Counted from the stretch's first letter, positions 24,013 to 32,405 are shown. The stretch is 32,486 bases of DNA from an uncultured Blautia sp. (GCF_934424005.1 NZ_CAKRXI010000036.1:1-32486); one strand, 5' to 3'. The notes: generated by a model from the letters alone, not told the origin. Made by a program: numbers and translations.

Positions 24013-25842
24013 TTATTTGTCAAACTGGCTGTTGTAAAGATCTGCATAGAATCCATTTGCTGCCAGCAGTTCTTTGTGGTTGCCCTGCTCAATGATATCC
24101 CCATCTTTCATAACAAGGATCAGATCTGCATCTTTGATCGTAGAAAGTCTGTGTGCAATGACAAAGCTTGTTCTGCCCTTCATCAGGTTGTCCATTGCTT
24201 TCTGGATCTGCATTTCTGTTCGAGTATCGACAGAAGAGGTTGCCTCATCAAGGATCAGAATCTTGTTGTCTGCAAGAATTGCTCTTGCAATGGTAAGAAG
24301 CTGTTTCTGTCCCTGAGAGATATTACTTGTCTCTTCATCAAGCACCATCTGGTATCCGCCAGGCTGCTGCATGATAAAGTTATGGATATGAGCAGCTTTT
24401 GCTGCTGCAATAACCTCTTCATCGGTTGCATCCAGACGTCCGTAACGGATGTTTTCCATGATCGTTCCTGAGAAAAGCCAGGTGTCCTGAAGAACCATTC
24501 CGAACATTTCATGGAGTTCACTTCTGTTGAAGTTTCTGACATCATGTCCATCAACCTTGATTGCGCCTTTGTTTACATCATAGAAACGCATCAGAAGTTT
24601 TACCATGGTCGTTTTTCCCGCTCCGGTCGGACCTACGATAGCTACCTTCTGTCCATCATGCACATCTGCTGAAAAATCATGCACGATGATCTTATCCGGA
24701 TTATAGCCAAACTCTACATGCTCAAACTGTACATTTCCGTTGAGTCCTTCGATAGAATCCGGATTTTCCGGCTGCTGTACCTCTTCCTCTTCATCCAGGA
24801 ATTCAAATACACGCTCGGATGCTGCAGCTGAAGACTGCAGAAGGTTGGTAACCTGTGCGATCTGCTGGATCGGCTGTGTAAAGTTACGGATATACTGGAA
24901 GAAGGACTGGATATCACCAACTTCGATGGAGCCTTTGATAACAAAAACGCCACCAAGAAGTGCAACCATCACATATCCGAGGTTTCCTACAAACTGCATG
25001 ATCGGCATCATCATTCCTGAGAAGAACTGAGATTTCCATGCTGATTCGTAGAGCTTTTTGTTGTCCTTTTCAAATTCCTCCAGAACATCATTTTCTTTGT
25101 TGAATACTCTTACCACATCATGACCGCCAAAGTTTTCTTCGATCTGGCCATTGACTGCACCAAGGTAATTCTGCTGTGCCTGGAAATATTTCTGTGAGTG
25201 CTTCATCACTGCCTGAATGATAAACATAGATACCGGCAGGATCAGAAGAGCTGCCAGAGTCATCCACACATTGATGGACAGCATCATGATAAATACACCG
25301 ATCAATGTTGTTACGGATGTGATCAGCTGCGTCAGACTCTGGTTCAGACTCATCTGCAGAGTATCAACATCGTTTGTTACTCTTGAGAGGATCTCACCGT
25401 TTGTTCTGCTCTCAAAATAATTGAGCGGCAGTTTATTGATTTTCTTTGAAATATCTTTTCTTAAATTATAGGTTACATCATTGGAGATTCCTGTCATGAT
25501 CCATCCCTGGATAAAGGAGAAACATGCACTTGCCAGATATAATCCCAATGTCCACAACAGGATCATTCCGATCTTGCTGAAGTTAATGCTTCCTGTTCCG
25601 TTTACCTTGGCAACCAGGCCGTTAAAAAGTTCTGTTGTTGCTTTACCAAGGATCTTTGGGCCTGCAATATTAAAAACGGTTCCTGCAACTGCAAAGATGA
25701 ATACCATTACAAAACGTAATTTATAACGGCTCATATAACGGAACAGTTTTCCCATTGAACCTTTAAAATCTTTTGCTTTTTCTGTCGGGCGCATTCCAGG
25801 TCCATGACCGCCCATCGGTCCGCGTCGTCTCTGTCCACTCAT
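24013..25842 (-). CDS. Heterodimeric ABC exporter, consensus-site subunit
   Basis: This 609-residue half transporter has a TM domain (about 40-330) and an ATPase domain. The motifs are Walker A GPTGAGKTT (404-412), signature ISQGQKQ (508-514, not the usual LSGGQ), Walker B ILILDEATS with the catalytic Glu, and H-loop His564. The degenerate signature completes the impaired ATP site of the partner, while its own Walker/H-loop set completes the active site. This is the pattern of BmrCD/LmrCD/TM287-288-type multidrug or peptide exporters. An unusual Gly/Arg-rich cytoplasmic N-terminus (RRRGPMGGHGPG) precedes TM1. The start overlaps the partner stop by 4 nt (ATGA). Confidence 0.93.
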   Translation of the reverse strand: MSGQRRRGPMGGHGPGMRPTEKAKDFKGSMGKLFRYMSRYKLRFVMVFIFAVAGTVFNIAGPKILGKATTELFNGLVAKVNGTGSINFSKIGMILLWTLGLYLASACFSFIQGWIMTGISNDVTYNLRKDISKKINKLPLNYFESRTNGEILSRVTNDVDTLQMSLNQSLTQLITSVTTLIGVFIMMLSINVWMTLAALLILPVSMFIIQAVMKHSQKYFQAQQNYLGAVNGQIEENFGGHDVVRVFNKENDVLEEFEKDNKKLYESAWKSQFFSGMMMPIMQFVGNLGYVMVALLGGVFVIKGSIEVGDIQSFFQYIRNFTQPIQQIAQVTNLLQSSAAASERVFEFLDEEEEVQQPENPDSIEGLNGNVQFEHVEFGYNPDKIIVHDFSADVHDGQKVAIVGPTGAGKTTMVKLLMRFYDVNKGAIKVDGHDVRNFNRSELHEMFGMVLQDTWLFSGTIMENIRYGRLDATDEEVIAAAKAAHIHNFIMQQPGGYQMVLDEETSNISQGQKQLLTIARAILADNKILILDEATSSVDTRTEMQIQKAMDNLMKGRTSFVIAHRLSTIKDADLILVMKDGDIIEQGNHKELLAANGFYADLYNSQFDK

Positions 25843-28001
25843 GCCAATTCCTCCTCTGACAGCTGACTCATTGCGATCTGACGATAAACTTCACAGTTTT
25901 TCATCAGTTCTCCATGAGTACCGATTCCTGCCATATGTCCGTCATCCAGTACAATGATCTTATCTGCATTCAGGATCGTGCTGATTCGCTGTGCAACTAT
26001 GATCGTTGTAGCATCTTTGGTATGTTCTTTCAGAGCCTTACGCAGAGTACTGTCTGTCTTGAAATCCAGAGCAGAAAAGCTGTCATCAAATATGAATATC
26101 TCTGGTTTCTTAGCGATTGCTCTTGCAATTGAAAGTCGCTGTTTCTGTCCACCGGATACGTTTGTTCCGCCCTGAGCGATCGGAGAAGCATATTGCTCTG
26201 GTTTCGCATCAATAAATTCTGTTGCCTGAGCAACCTCTGCGGCTTCTTTAACTTCTGTTTCTGAAATATCAGTCTTGCCGTAACGAATGTTGGAATCGAT
26301 CGTACCTGAGAAAAGCACACCTTTCTGCGGTACATAACCAAGTCTGGACCGTACTTCTTTCTGGGTCATTTCACGAACATCCACTCCGTCTACAAGAACA
26401 CGGCCTTCAGTCACATCATAGAAACGAGGGATCAGATTGATCAGTGTACTCTTGCCGCTTCCGGTACTTCCGATCACGGCAACTGTTTCGCCCTTTTCTG
26501 CCTTAAAGGAGATGTCGCTGATGACGTTTTCGCCTGCTTCCGGATATGCAAAACTTACATGGTCAAATTCAACCGTACCCTTGACATTTGCATCTGGAAG
26601 AACCGGATTTTCCGGATCAGTTACACTGACTTTTGTCTTAAGAACATCGTTGATACGAAGTGCTGCAACATTTGCTCTTGGGAGCATAATGGACATTGCA
26701 GTGATCATCAGGAAGGACATGATGATCTGCATTGCATACTGAATAAACGCCATAACATTACCAACCTGCATGGTTCCGTTGTCTACTGCGTAAGATCCGC
26801 TGTAGATGATCAGTACTGAAACACCATTCATAATAAGCATCATCGTCGGCATCATGAAAGTCATACATCTGTTGACAAACAGGTTTGTCTTTGTAAGTCT
26901 CTGGTTTGCCTCTTCAAAACGTTCTTCTTCATGTTTTTCACGGCTGAACGCACGGATAACCGGGATACCTGTCAGGATCTCACGTGTTACCAAGTTCAGC
27001 TTATCAACCAGAGTCTGCAGTATTGTAAACTTAGGCATTGCCACCTGGAACAGCACAACGATCACAACAAGGATCAGGCCTACTGCAAGACCAAGGATCC
27101 ATGTCATAGAGGAATCCGTTTTCAATACACGGATCACGCCTCCGATACCAAGGATTGGTGCATACAGAACGATTCGGAATAACATTGCCATTACCTGCTG
27201 CACCTGCTGGATATCGTTTGTACATCGGGTGATCAGAGATGCTGTTGAGAATTTATGATACTCACGGCTTGAGAATGAAATAACTTTATTGTACACTGCA
27301 TTTCTCAGGTCATGACCAAGTGCTGCTGCCACTCTGGATGAAAGAAATACCACGCAGATTGCACAGAGCATGGTGATAAGTGCCATTCCCAGCATCTTAA
27401 TGCCTGAGACCTTGATGTAATGCATCTGGATCGCATCGACATCCTCTCCCATTGCCTCGTATTCACTCTTTACATAGGCTACGCCAGCCTGTGTAAGGAT
27501 GGATGGCTGCATCTTGTCGATCTTCTCGCTGATCTTCTCGATCATTGAGGTCAGAGCTTCCTCTGGCAGCTGAGCGATCGCCTGCATCGGATCCGTTCCT
27601 TCCGGAACTCCCATCTTTGCGAGCATCTCGTTTACTTCGTCGCTGCCGGATGAAAAGCTTGCTGCTATCATCATTGGTTTTGCTAAAATATCATTGAGTT
27701 CCTCTCGTTCTTCAGATTTAATACCATCTTTGAGTACGAGGTTGTCCCCATCTTCTTCATAAAATGAATCTACAGTTTTTTTGTCTTCTTCATCCATAAA
27801 CAACTTCAGATTATCCATGGATGTTTTTCTGATCTTTTCAGGTACACTGTCTTCGATACCGCTTTGCTGGATTCCCACATTGACGATCTTGGATGTGTAA
27901 TCCGGCAGTGACAGATCGCAGTAAGCCTGAAGAAACAGAAGTGCTATGATCAGTACTACATAGCCAGCTGATTTTTTCAGAAATTTCATCAGTTTGATCA
28001 C
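25839..28001 (-). CDS. Heterodimeric ABC exporter, degenerate-site subunit
   Basis: This 720-residue half transporter pairs with the product at 24013-25842. A large extracytoplasmic insertion (about 35-195) lies between TM1 (13-31) and TM2 (about 200-222). It makes the protein roughly 110 residues longer than its partner and could gate or recognise substrate. The ATPase motifs are Walker A GSTGSGKST (511-519), signature VSGGQKQR (615-622), Walker B FIFDDS with Asp640 replacing the catalytic Glu, and Gln671 replacing the H-loop His. Such losses define the non-hydrolysing site of asymmetric exporters. The gene is translationally coupled (4-nt overlaps) to the MarR gene upstream and to its partner downstream. 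Confidence 0.93.
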   Translation of the reverse strand: MIKLMKFLKKSAGYVVLIIALLFLQAYCDLSLPDYTSKIVNVGIQQSGIEDSVPEKIRKTSMDNLKLFMDEEDKKTVDSFYEEDGDNLVLKDGIKSEEREELNDILAKPMMIAASFSSGSDEVNEMLAKMGVPEGTDPMQAIAQLPEEALTSMIEKISEKIDKMQPSILTQAGVAYVKSEYEAMGEDVDAIQMHYIKVSGIKMLGMALITMLCAICVVFLSSRVAAALGHDLRNAVYNKVISFSSREYHKFSTASLITRCTNDIQQVQQVMAMLFRIVLYAPILGIGGVIRVLKTDSSMTWILGLAVGLILVVIVVLFQVAMPKFTILQTLVDKLNLVTREILTGIPVIRAFSREKHEEERFEEANQRLTKTNLFVNRCMTFMMPTMMLIMNGVSVLIIYSGSYAVDNGTMQVGNVMAFIQYAMQIIMSFLMITAMSIMLPRANVAALRINDVLKTKVSVTDPENPVLPDANVKGTVEFDHVSFAYPEAGENVISDISFKAEKGETVAVIGSTGSGKSTLINLIPRFYDVTEGRVLVDGVDVREMTQKEVRSRLGYVPQKGVLFSGTIDSNIRYGKTDISETEVKEAAEVAQATEFIDAKPEQYASPIAQGGTNVSGGQKQRLSIARAIAKKPEIFIFDDSFSALDFKTDSTLRKALKEHTKDATTIIVAQRISTILNADKIIVLDDGHMAGIGTHGELMKNCEVYRQIAMSQLSEEELA

Positions 28002-28504
28002 TTTTGCTGCCTCTCTTTCCTGGTGTTGTTCTTACCGGATGCAACCGGTATTTTTTCAATATTCTCTGTGATCTGATCCAGAAATCTTCGCAGAAGGCAA
28101 AGTTCTTCTTCGCTGAAGCCATTGAGTAGTATTTTCTCGTTATCCTGCACCTTCTTCATGCCACTTTCTTTGGTCTGCTTGCCTTTTTCTGTCAGATAGA
28201 TCCTTGAGATACGCTGATCTTTTTCATCGGCTTCTCTGTAAAGGAATCCTGCTTTTTCCAGTCGCTGGACAGTCACGTTGACCGTCGGTGGTTTGATATG
28301 CAGTCTTTCTGCGATCTCGCGCTGGCTCAGTCCGTCCTGGTATGACAGGAGTCCGAGCACCGGTATCTGCCCCGGGTAGATTCCCAGTTCCTGCATCTGT
28401 CCAAAGCATTTGGCCATAAAACGCCGGTCGATCCGCATAAACATTGTGAGAATACTGGATTTATACTCCGGCGGGCAAAAGTCTGGTCCTTCTTCTGTAA
28501 ACAA
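27998..28504 (-). CDS. MarR-family transcriptional regulator
   Basis: This 168-residue protein has the MarR winged helix: LGLLSYQDGLSQREIAERLHIKPPTVNVTVQRLEKAG, then the wing with DQRISRIYLTEKG. The helix-turn-helix is at about 59-85. The start is TTG at 28504, supported by GGAGG 7 nt upstream; no better ATG lies near. It is first in the marR-ABC-ABC operon and overlaps the first ABC gene by 4 nt. Repeats with core TTAGTCGGCTA at the promoter are the probable binding sites, so it likely represses its own operon and is released by an exported compound. Confidence 0.93.
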   Translation of the reverse strand: MFTEEGPDFCPPEYKSSILTMFMRIDRRFMAKCFGQMQELGIYPGQIPVLGLLSYQDGLSQREIAERLHIKPPTVNVTVQRLEKAGFLYREADEKDQRISRIYLTEKGKQTKESGMKKVQDNEKILLNGFSEEELCLLRRFLDQITENIEKIPVASGKNNTRKERQQK

Positions 28505-28537
28505 GTCTTCACCTCCGTTAGATGTCTGTTGTTTTGG

Positions 28538-28565
28538 TTAGTCGGCTATTGATTAGTCGGCTAAT
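28538..28565. promoter_or_regulatory. Candidate MarR operator pair
   Basis: TTAGTCGGCTA occurs twice (28538-28548 and 28553-28563), exactly 15 bp apart. The second copy extends to the perfect inverted repeat ATTAG-TCGG-CTAAT (28552-28565), covering the predicted transcription start. The first copy is less symmetric. Confidence 0.7.
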
Positions 28566-28570
28566 TGTTT

Positions 28571-28598
28571 ATTATATGCATTTGTGGGGAAAATGCAA
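28571..28598 (-). promoter_or_regulatory. Promoter of the marR-ABC operon
   Basis: On the minus strand there is a perfect -10 TATAAT (28571-28576), a 16-bp spacer and a weak -35 TTGCAT (28593-28598). The two operator repeats lie directly downstream of the -10. Confidence 0.65.
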
Positions 28599-28652
28599 CT
28601 GTTTTTGTAGATTTCACAAAAAAATCAGATTTGACGCTGATATATTACGCAC

Positions 28653-28747
28653 TCACGCTGAGTATCAAAGACTCCTGGCGTGGAAACAGAATTCAAGGCT
28701 GATATCTATATCTCACGCCGGGTATCAAAGATTCCTGGCGTGGAAAC
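28653..28747. repeat. Left-arm units of element 1 (two tandem copies, 60-bp period)
   Basis: Two 35-bp copies (28653-28687 and 28713-28747) differ at 3 positions. Each contains a GAGTATCAAAGACTCCTG-type core and can fold as CACGC/GCGTG outside GAGT/ACTC. Copy 2 changes GAGT/ACTC to GGGT/ATTC, which still pairs through G-T. Confidence 0.8.
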
Positions 28748-28795
28748 GGCTTCAGAGTTCAGAAATACTAGGAATATACTCTGTCTGCTAAATGC

Positions 28796-28849
28796 ATGGA
28801 TAAAAAGTGCATAACTCGCTAACGCTCAGACAATGCACTTTTTATCCAT
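28796..28849. terminator. Central 17-bp hairpin of element 1, bidirectional terminator-like
   Basis: ATGGATAAAAAGTGCAT (28796-28812) and its exact complement (28833-28849) flank a 20-nt loop. A5 precedes and T5 follows the GC-containing inner stem on either strand, so it can act as an intrinsic terminator in both directions. Confidence 0.6.
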
Positions 28850-28905
28850 AACGCAGCCAGTGGATATTCAAGTATTTCTATGAACTCTTGCAGATGTTTC
28901 CCGCT

Positions 28906-29070
28906 CAGGAGTCTTTGATACTCGGCTGTGAGTTGTAGTTATCTGTGTGTGGAGTAACCATTCAGGAGGCTTGATACTCGGCTGTGAGTTGTAGTTATCT
29001 GCGTGTAGGTTAACCTTTCAGGAGTCTTGATACTCGGCTGTTGAGTTGTATTATCTGCGTGTGGAGTAAC
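28906..29070. repeat. Right-arm units of element 1 (three tandem copies, 56-57-bp period)
   Basis: CAGGAG(T/G)C(T)TTGATACTCGGCTG begins at 28906, 28963 and 29019 and is followed by a GAGTTGTA(G)TTATCTG segment. The first unit contains CAGGAGTCTTTGATACTC, the exact reverse complement of the left-arm core. A partial fourth copy (TCGGCTGTTAATCTGAG) starts at 29081. Confidence 0.8.
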
Positions 29071-29109
29071 GGCTTTATGTTCGGCTGTTAATCTGAGTTT
29101 TTTTGTTCA

Positions 29110-29221
29110 CGGTGGATGCCACACCCCGGGACGCGCTGATGCGCTGAGAATATGATAGAAGTCCAAAATATTGATTGTTATCGTTGGGGAGAAAATTCCT
29201 CCCCCATTGTCACACTACCAG
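29110..29221. other. Gene-free spacer between the two fold-back elements
   Basis: No open frame with a ribosome site is seen. It has a GC-rich stem-loop, GGGGAG-N7-CTCCCC (29186-29204), without a U-tract. GATAGAAGTC (29153-29162) is nearly complementary to GACTTCTGTC at the left edge of element 2, so element 2 may have an alternative fold. Confidence 0.4.
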
Positions 29222-29530
29222 ATATAAAGTACGGTGCTGGGAAATAAAAAAAGACTTCTGTCAGGGACGAACGTAATTATCCTCTGTGTTTGTTTCGCCT
29301 GAAGAACTTCGTTTAGATGCCGGACTATACAGGTTTTTGCGTTGATGCAGAAAATACTGCTGTTTGAGCATCTTCAGATGCGAGTTCAGCATTTTCTAAA
29401 TTGTTTTTAGCAAAGTTCTGTATATCCTGGTATCTCAGAAGTTCTGAATTGAAACACACACAGAGATAATTCACGTGTTGTCCGCTAAACAGAGTCTTCT
29501 TTCAATTACCCATCACCGGGAATTCTTTAT
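29222..29530. repeat. Fold-back element 2: about 310-bp imperfect palindrome
   Basis: The two arms (about 29222-29372 and 29377-29530) align as inverse complements over almost their full length with small indels. Mirrored blocks include CGGTGCTGGG / CGGTGATGGG, AATTATCCTCTGTGT / AATTATCTCTGTGT, AGAACTTC on both, TATACAG on both, and AGAAAAT next to the centre. The centre is the hairpin at 29349-29397. Element 2 shares no obvious sequence with element 1. Its right edge reaches the stop codon of the DUF4250 gene. No coding potential is evident. Confidence 0.75.
29349..29397. repeat. Core stem-loop of element 2
   Basis: Pairing in order is AGAAAAT/ATTTTCT, GCTG/CAGC with a 3-nt bulge, a symmetrical 5+5 internal loop, then GCATC/GATGC closed by TTCA. 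The regular stem, bulge and internal-loop order looks like a folded RNA. Confidence 0.6.
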
Positions 29531-29700
29531 ACAAACTGATTGAGGTCTGCATCGTACTGGTAATCAATCGACGCAAGCTTCTTTATCAGCCCCTCCCCGG
29601 ACAACTCCTTATCTTTAAGAAAATCGTCCAGGGAATCATAATAATCTCTAAGCTGTGTATTGACATAGCTCAACAGCATCACTGGATCCTTTGGTATCAT
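29527..29700 (-). CDS. DUF4250 family small protein
   Basis: This 57-residue protein begins MIPKDPVMLLSYVNTQLRDY and ends with SIDYQYDADLNQFV. The conserved PKDPxMLLSxxNTxLRDxY opening and the IDYxYDxxxNQF ending define DUF4250, a family of small clostridial proteins of unknown function. A perfect AGGAGG lies 5 nt before the ATG and overlaps the space right after the clpB stop; the gap is only 12 nt. It is therefore co-transcribed with clpB and probably heat-induced with it. It is easily missed because of its size. The predicted fold is a short alpha-helical domain. Confidence 0.88.
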   Translation of the reverse strand: MIPKDPVMLLSYVNTQLRDYYDSLDDFLKDKELSGEGLIKKLASIDYQYDADLNQFV

Positions 29701-29712
29701 AGGTACCTCCTG

Positions 29713-32295
29713 TTACTTCGTGTTGATCACAAACTCTCCGTCTTTGACATCCAGTACCAGTGTATCACCTGCATGAACATCCCCGGAAAGGATTTTCTTG
29801 GCTGCAAGTGTTTCCACATAGTTCTGCAGATAACGTTTCAGTGGACGAGCTCCGTAAACCGGATCATATCCATTTTCGATTACCTGTGTTCTGGCTGCAT
29901 CTGTCAGTTCAAGAGAAAGCTCCTGGTCTGCCAGACGATCGCTGAGTTCTTTGACCATAAGGTCGACTATGCCACCAATATTGTCTTTTGTCAATGGTTT
30001 GAAGAGAATAATCTCATCCAGACGGTTCAGGAATTCCGGACGGAAGTGTCCACGCAGGTCGTTCATAACCTGTTCCTGAGCTTCTGGTTTAATCTCGCCG
30101 TTTTCATCAATTCCCTCAAGAAGATATGGAGAACCAATGTTGGAGGTCATGATCAGAATGGTATTCTTAAAGTCTACCGTTCTGCCCTGAGAATCTGTAA
30201 TTCGTCCATCGTCCAGTACCTGAAGAAGTACATTGAATACATCCGGATGTGCTTTTTCGATCTCATCAAACAGTACTACACTGTATGGTTTACGGCGAAC
30301 AGCTTCTGTCAGCTGGCCGCCTTCTTCGTATCCAACATATCCCGGAGGCGCTCCGATCAGACGAGATACAGAATATTTCTCCATGTACTCACTCATATCG
30401 ATTCGTACCATATTCTGTTCATCATCAAACAGAGTCGCTGCCAGAGTTTTTGCAAGTTCTGTTTTACCAACACCTGTAGGTCCAAGGAATAAGAAGGAAC
30501 CAATCGGTTTGGTCGGGTCTTTGATACCTGCTTTGGAACGAAGGATTGCATCTGTCACAAGACGTACACCTTCATCCTGTCCGATCACACGTTTATGCAG
30601 TTCATCTTCCAGGCCGAGGAGTTTTGTTCTCTCTCCCTCGGTAAGTTTGGTCACCGGGATGCCTGTCCAACGAGAAATGATTCTTGCAATCTCGTCGTCT
30701 GTAACTGCCTCATGTACCAGGCTGCGGTCACTTTCTTTGACCTGTTTTTCCTCAATCTCCAGCTGCTGCTGAAGTTTTGGAAGTTCTCCATACTGCAGTT
30801 CGGCAGCTTTTTCCAGATCATAGTTCTGTTTTGCTTTCTGAATCTGTTTATTGATATCCTCGATCTGCTCACGTAATTTCTGGAGTTTCTCTACGGAATG
30901 TTTCTCATTATCCCACTGTGCTTTCTGAGTATTGAAGGTATCTCTCATTTCTGCAAGTTCTTTCTGCAGATCTGCCAGACGTTCTTTACTCAGATTATCT
31001 GTTTCTTTCTTAAGCGCAGACTCCTCAATCTCTAACTGCATGATCTTACGTCTCTGTTCATCCAGTTCTGTCGGCATAGAATCCAGTTCTGTCTTGATCA
31101 ATGCACATGCTTCGTCGACAAGGTCAATTGCTTTGTCAGGAAGAAATCTGTCTGTAATGTATCTGTGAGAAAGAGTCGCTGCTGCAACAAGGGCACTGTC
31201 TGTGATCTTAACACCATGGAATACTTCGTATCTTTCTTTCAGGCCACGAAGAATGGAAATGGTATCTTCTACTGTCGGCTCATCAACCATGACTGGCTGG
31301 AAACGACGTGCAAGAGCAGCGTCTTTTTCAATGTACTGACGATACTCATCCAGTGTGGTTGCACCAATACAGTGCAGCTCACCTCTGGCAAGCATAGGTT
31401 TCAGCATGTTGCCTGCGTCCATCGCACCGTCTGTTTTGCCGGCGCCGACGATCAGATGAAGTTCATCGATGAAGAGGATGATCTCACCCTCGCTCTTTTT
31501 GACTTCTTCAAGAACTGCTTTCAGACGTTCCTCAAATTCGCCACGATATTTTGCACCTGCAACAAGTGCGCCCATATCCAGTGCGAAGATTTTCTTTTCT
31601 TTAAGACCTTCCGGCACATCACCTGCAACGATTCGCTGTGCAAGACCTTCGATAGCTGCTGTTTTGCCAACACCAGGTTCACCGATCAGGACCGGGTTGT
31701 TCTTGGTCTTACGGGAAAGGATTCGGATGATGTTACGGATTTCTGCATCACGGCCAATGACTGGATCCAGTTTCTGGTTTCTTGCTTTTTCGACAAGATC
31801 CTCACCATATTTATTTAAGGTGTCATAGGTTGCTTCAGGATTGTCGCTGACAACTCTCTGGTTGCCTCTTACAGTTGAAAGTGCCTGGAGAAATCTTTCT
31901 CTGGTGATTCCAAACTCGTTGAAGATTTTCTTCATGCTTGGGCTTGGCTGTGTCAGCAGGGACAGGAACAGATGCTCAACAGAAACGTATTCGTCTCCCA
32001 TTGCTTTTGCTTCGTTCTCTGCGTTTACCAGAGATTTGTTCAGATACTGGCCAAATCTCAGATCACCACCGGATACTTTTACTTTTGCATCCAGTGCTTT
32101 TTTCACTGTATTGATAAAATAATCCTTATTGATCTCCATCTTTTCGATCAATTTGAGGATCAGGCTGTCTTCCTGCGTTAACAGGGCATACAGAAGATGC
32201 TCCTGCTCTACTTCCTGGTTGCCGTATTCGTAAGCAACCTTTTCAAGATCCTGAACAGCCTGTACTGATTTTTGAGTAAATTTACTGATGTTCAT
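29713..32295 (-). CDS. clpB: ATP-dependent disaggregase ClpB
   Basis: This 860-residue Hsp100 protein works with DnaK to dissolve protein aggregates. It has an N-terminal Clp-N domain (about 1-145). AAA+ domain 1 has Walker A GEPGVGKT (205-212) and Walker B DELH (277-280). The coiled-coil middle domain (about 400-525), which separates ClpB from ClpA/ClpC, follows. AAA+ domain 2 has Walker A GPTGVGKT (605-612), DEIE (677-680) and the GYVGYEEGG pore loop. No ClpP-binding tripeptide loop is evident. The RBS GGAGGAG precedes the ATG. Expression is controlled by a CIRCE element overlapping a sigma-A promoter. The DUF4250 gene follows 12 nt after the stop. Confidence 0.97.
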   Translation of the reverse strand: MNISKFTQKSVQAVQDLEKVAYEYGNQEVEQEHLLYALLTQEDSLILKLIEKMEINKDYFINTVKKALDAKVKVSGGDLRFGQYLNKSLVNAENEAKAMGDEYVSVEHLFLSLLTQPSPSMKKIFNEFGITRERFLQALSTVRGNQRVVSDNPEATYDTLNKYGEDLVEKARNQKLDPVIGRDAEIRNIIRILSRKTKNNPVLIGEPGVGKTAAIEGLAQRIVAGDVPEGLKEKKIFALDMGALVAGAKYRGEFEERLKAVLEEVKKSEGEIILFIDELHLIVGAGKTDGAMDAGNMLKPMLARGELHCIGATTLDEYRQYIEKDAALARRFQPVMVDEPTVEDTISILRGLKERYEVFHGVKITDSALVAAATLSHRYITDRFLPDKAIDLVDEACALIKTELDSMPTELDEQRRKIMQLEIEESALKKETDNLSKERLADLQKELAEMRDTFNTQKAQWDNEKHSVEKLQKLREQIEDINKQIQKAKQNYDLEKAAELQYGELPKLQQQLEIEEKQVKESDRSLVHEAVTDDEIARIISRWTGIPVTKLTEGERTKLLGLEDELHKRVIGQDEGVRLVTDAILRSKAGIKDPTKPIGSFLFLGPTGVGKTELAKTLAATLFDDEQNMVRIDMSEYMEKYSVSRLIGAPPGYVGYEEGGQLTEAVRRKPYSVVLFDEIEKAHPDVFNVLLQVLDDGRITDSQGRTVDFKNTILIMTSNIGSPYLLEGIDENGEIKPEAQEQVMNDLRGHFRPEFLNRLDEIILFKPLTKDNIGGIVDLMVKELSDRLADQELSLELTDAARTQVIENGYDPVYGARPLKRYLQNYVETLAAKKILSGDVHAGDTLVLDVKDGEFVINTK

Positions 32296-32376
32296 AGGCT
32301 CTCCTCCTTGTATATCGTAGGAAAAGGATACTGAAATTTCTTTCCGTACCCTTTGGGTTATCTTTGTTATATTCGT

Positions 32377-32405
32377 ACTATAACGCCGGTTGTTAGCACT
32401 GTCAA
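32377..32405 (-). promoter_or_regulatory. Sigma-A promoter of clpB
   Basis: On the minus strand there is a perfect -35 TTGACA (32400-32405), a 17-bp spacer and -10 TATAGT (32377-32382). The -35 lies inside the CIRCE operator, and transcription would start about 75 nt before the clpB start codon. Confidence 0.85.

Larger units (their letters stand above)
28615..29109. repeat. Fold-back element 1: about 495-bp imperfect palindrome with tandem hairpin units
   Basis: This gene-free stretch is one large inverted repeat. The ends mirror each other: CA7TCAGATTTGACGCTGA at the left and, reversed, CA7CTCAGATTAACAGCCGA at the right. Each has a run of seven A/T that becomes a T-run leaving the element. 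The left arm has two tandem units and the right arm has three plus a partial one, in opposite orientation, around a perfect 17-bp central hairpin. The segments flanking the centre (28752-28789 and 28854-28889) also mirror each other. It carries no convincing open frame and no transposase. It may be a MITE-like or REP-like element, or a structured terminator/ncRNA. Confidence 0.8.

Noticed and set aside
28653..28747. CRISPR-like pair of 35-bp repeats ending in GTGGAAAC
   Set aside because: There are only two direct copies, the sequence between them is itself partly repeated, inverted copies occur on the other arm, and there are no cas genes.
28522..28791. Plus-strand 89-codon frame containing the repeated peptides HAEYQRLLAWK and HAGYQRFLAWK
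   Set aside because: The repeated peptide is a by-product of the 60-bp tandem unit of element 1 (60 is divisible by 3). The frame starts in the marR operator region without a ribosome site.
28615..29530. Retron, group II intron or TnpB-associated RNA
   Set aside because: No reverse transcriptase, TnpB or transposase gene is near, and the typical intron domain V or conserved ends were not found.
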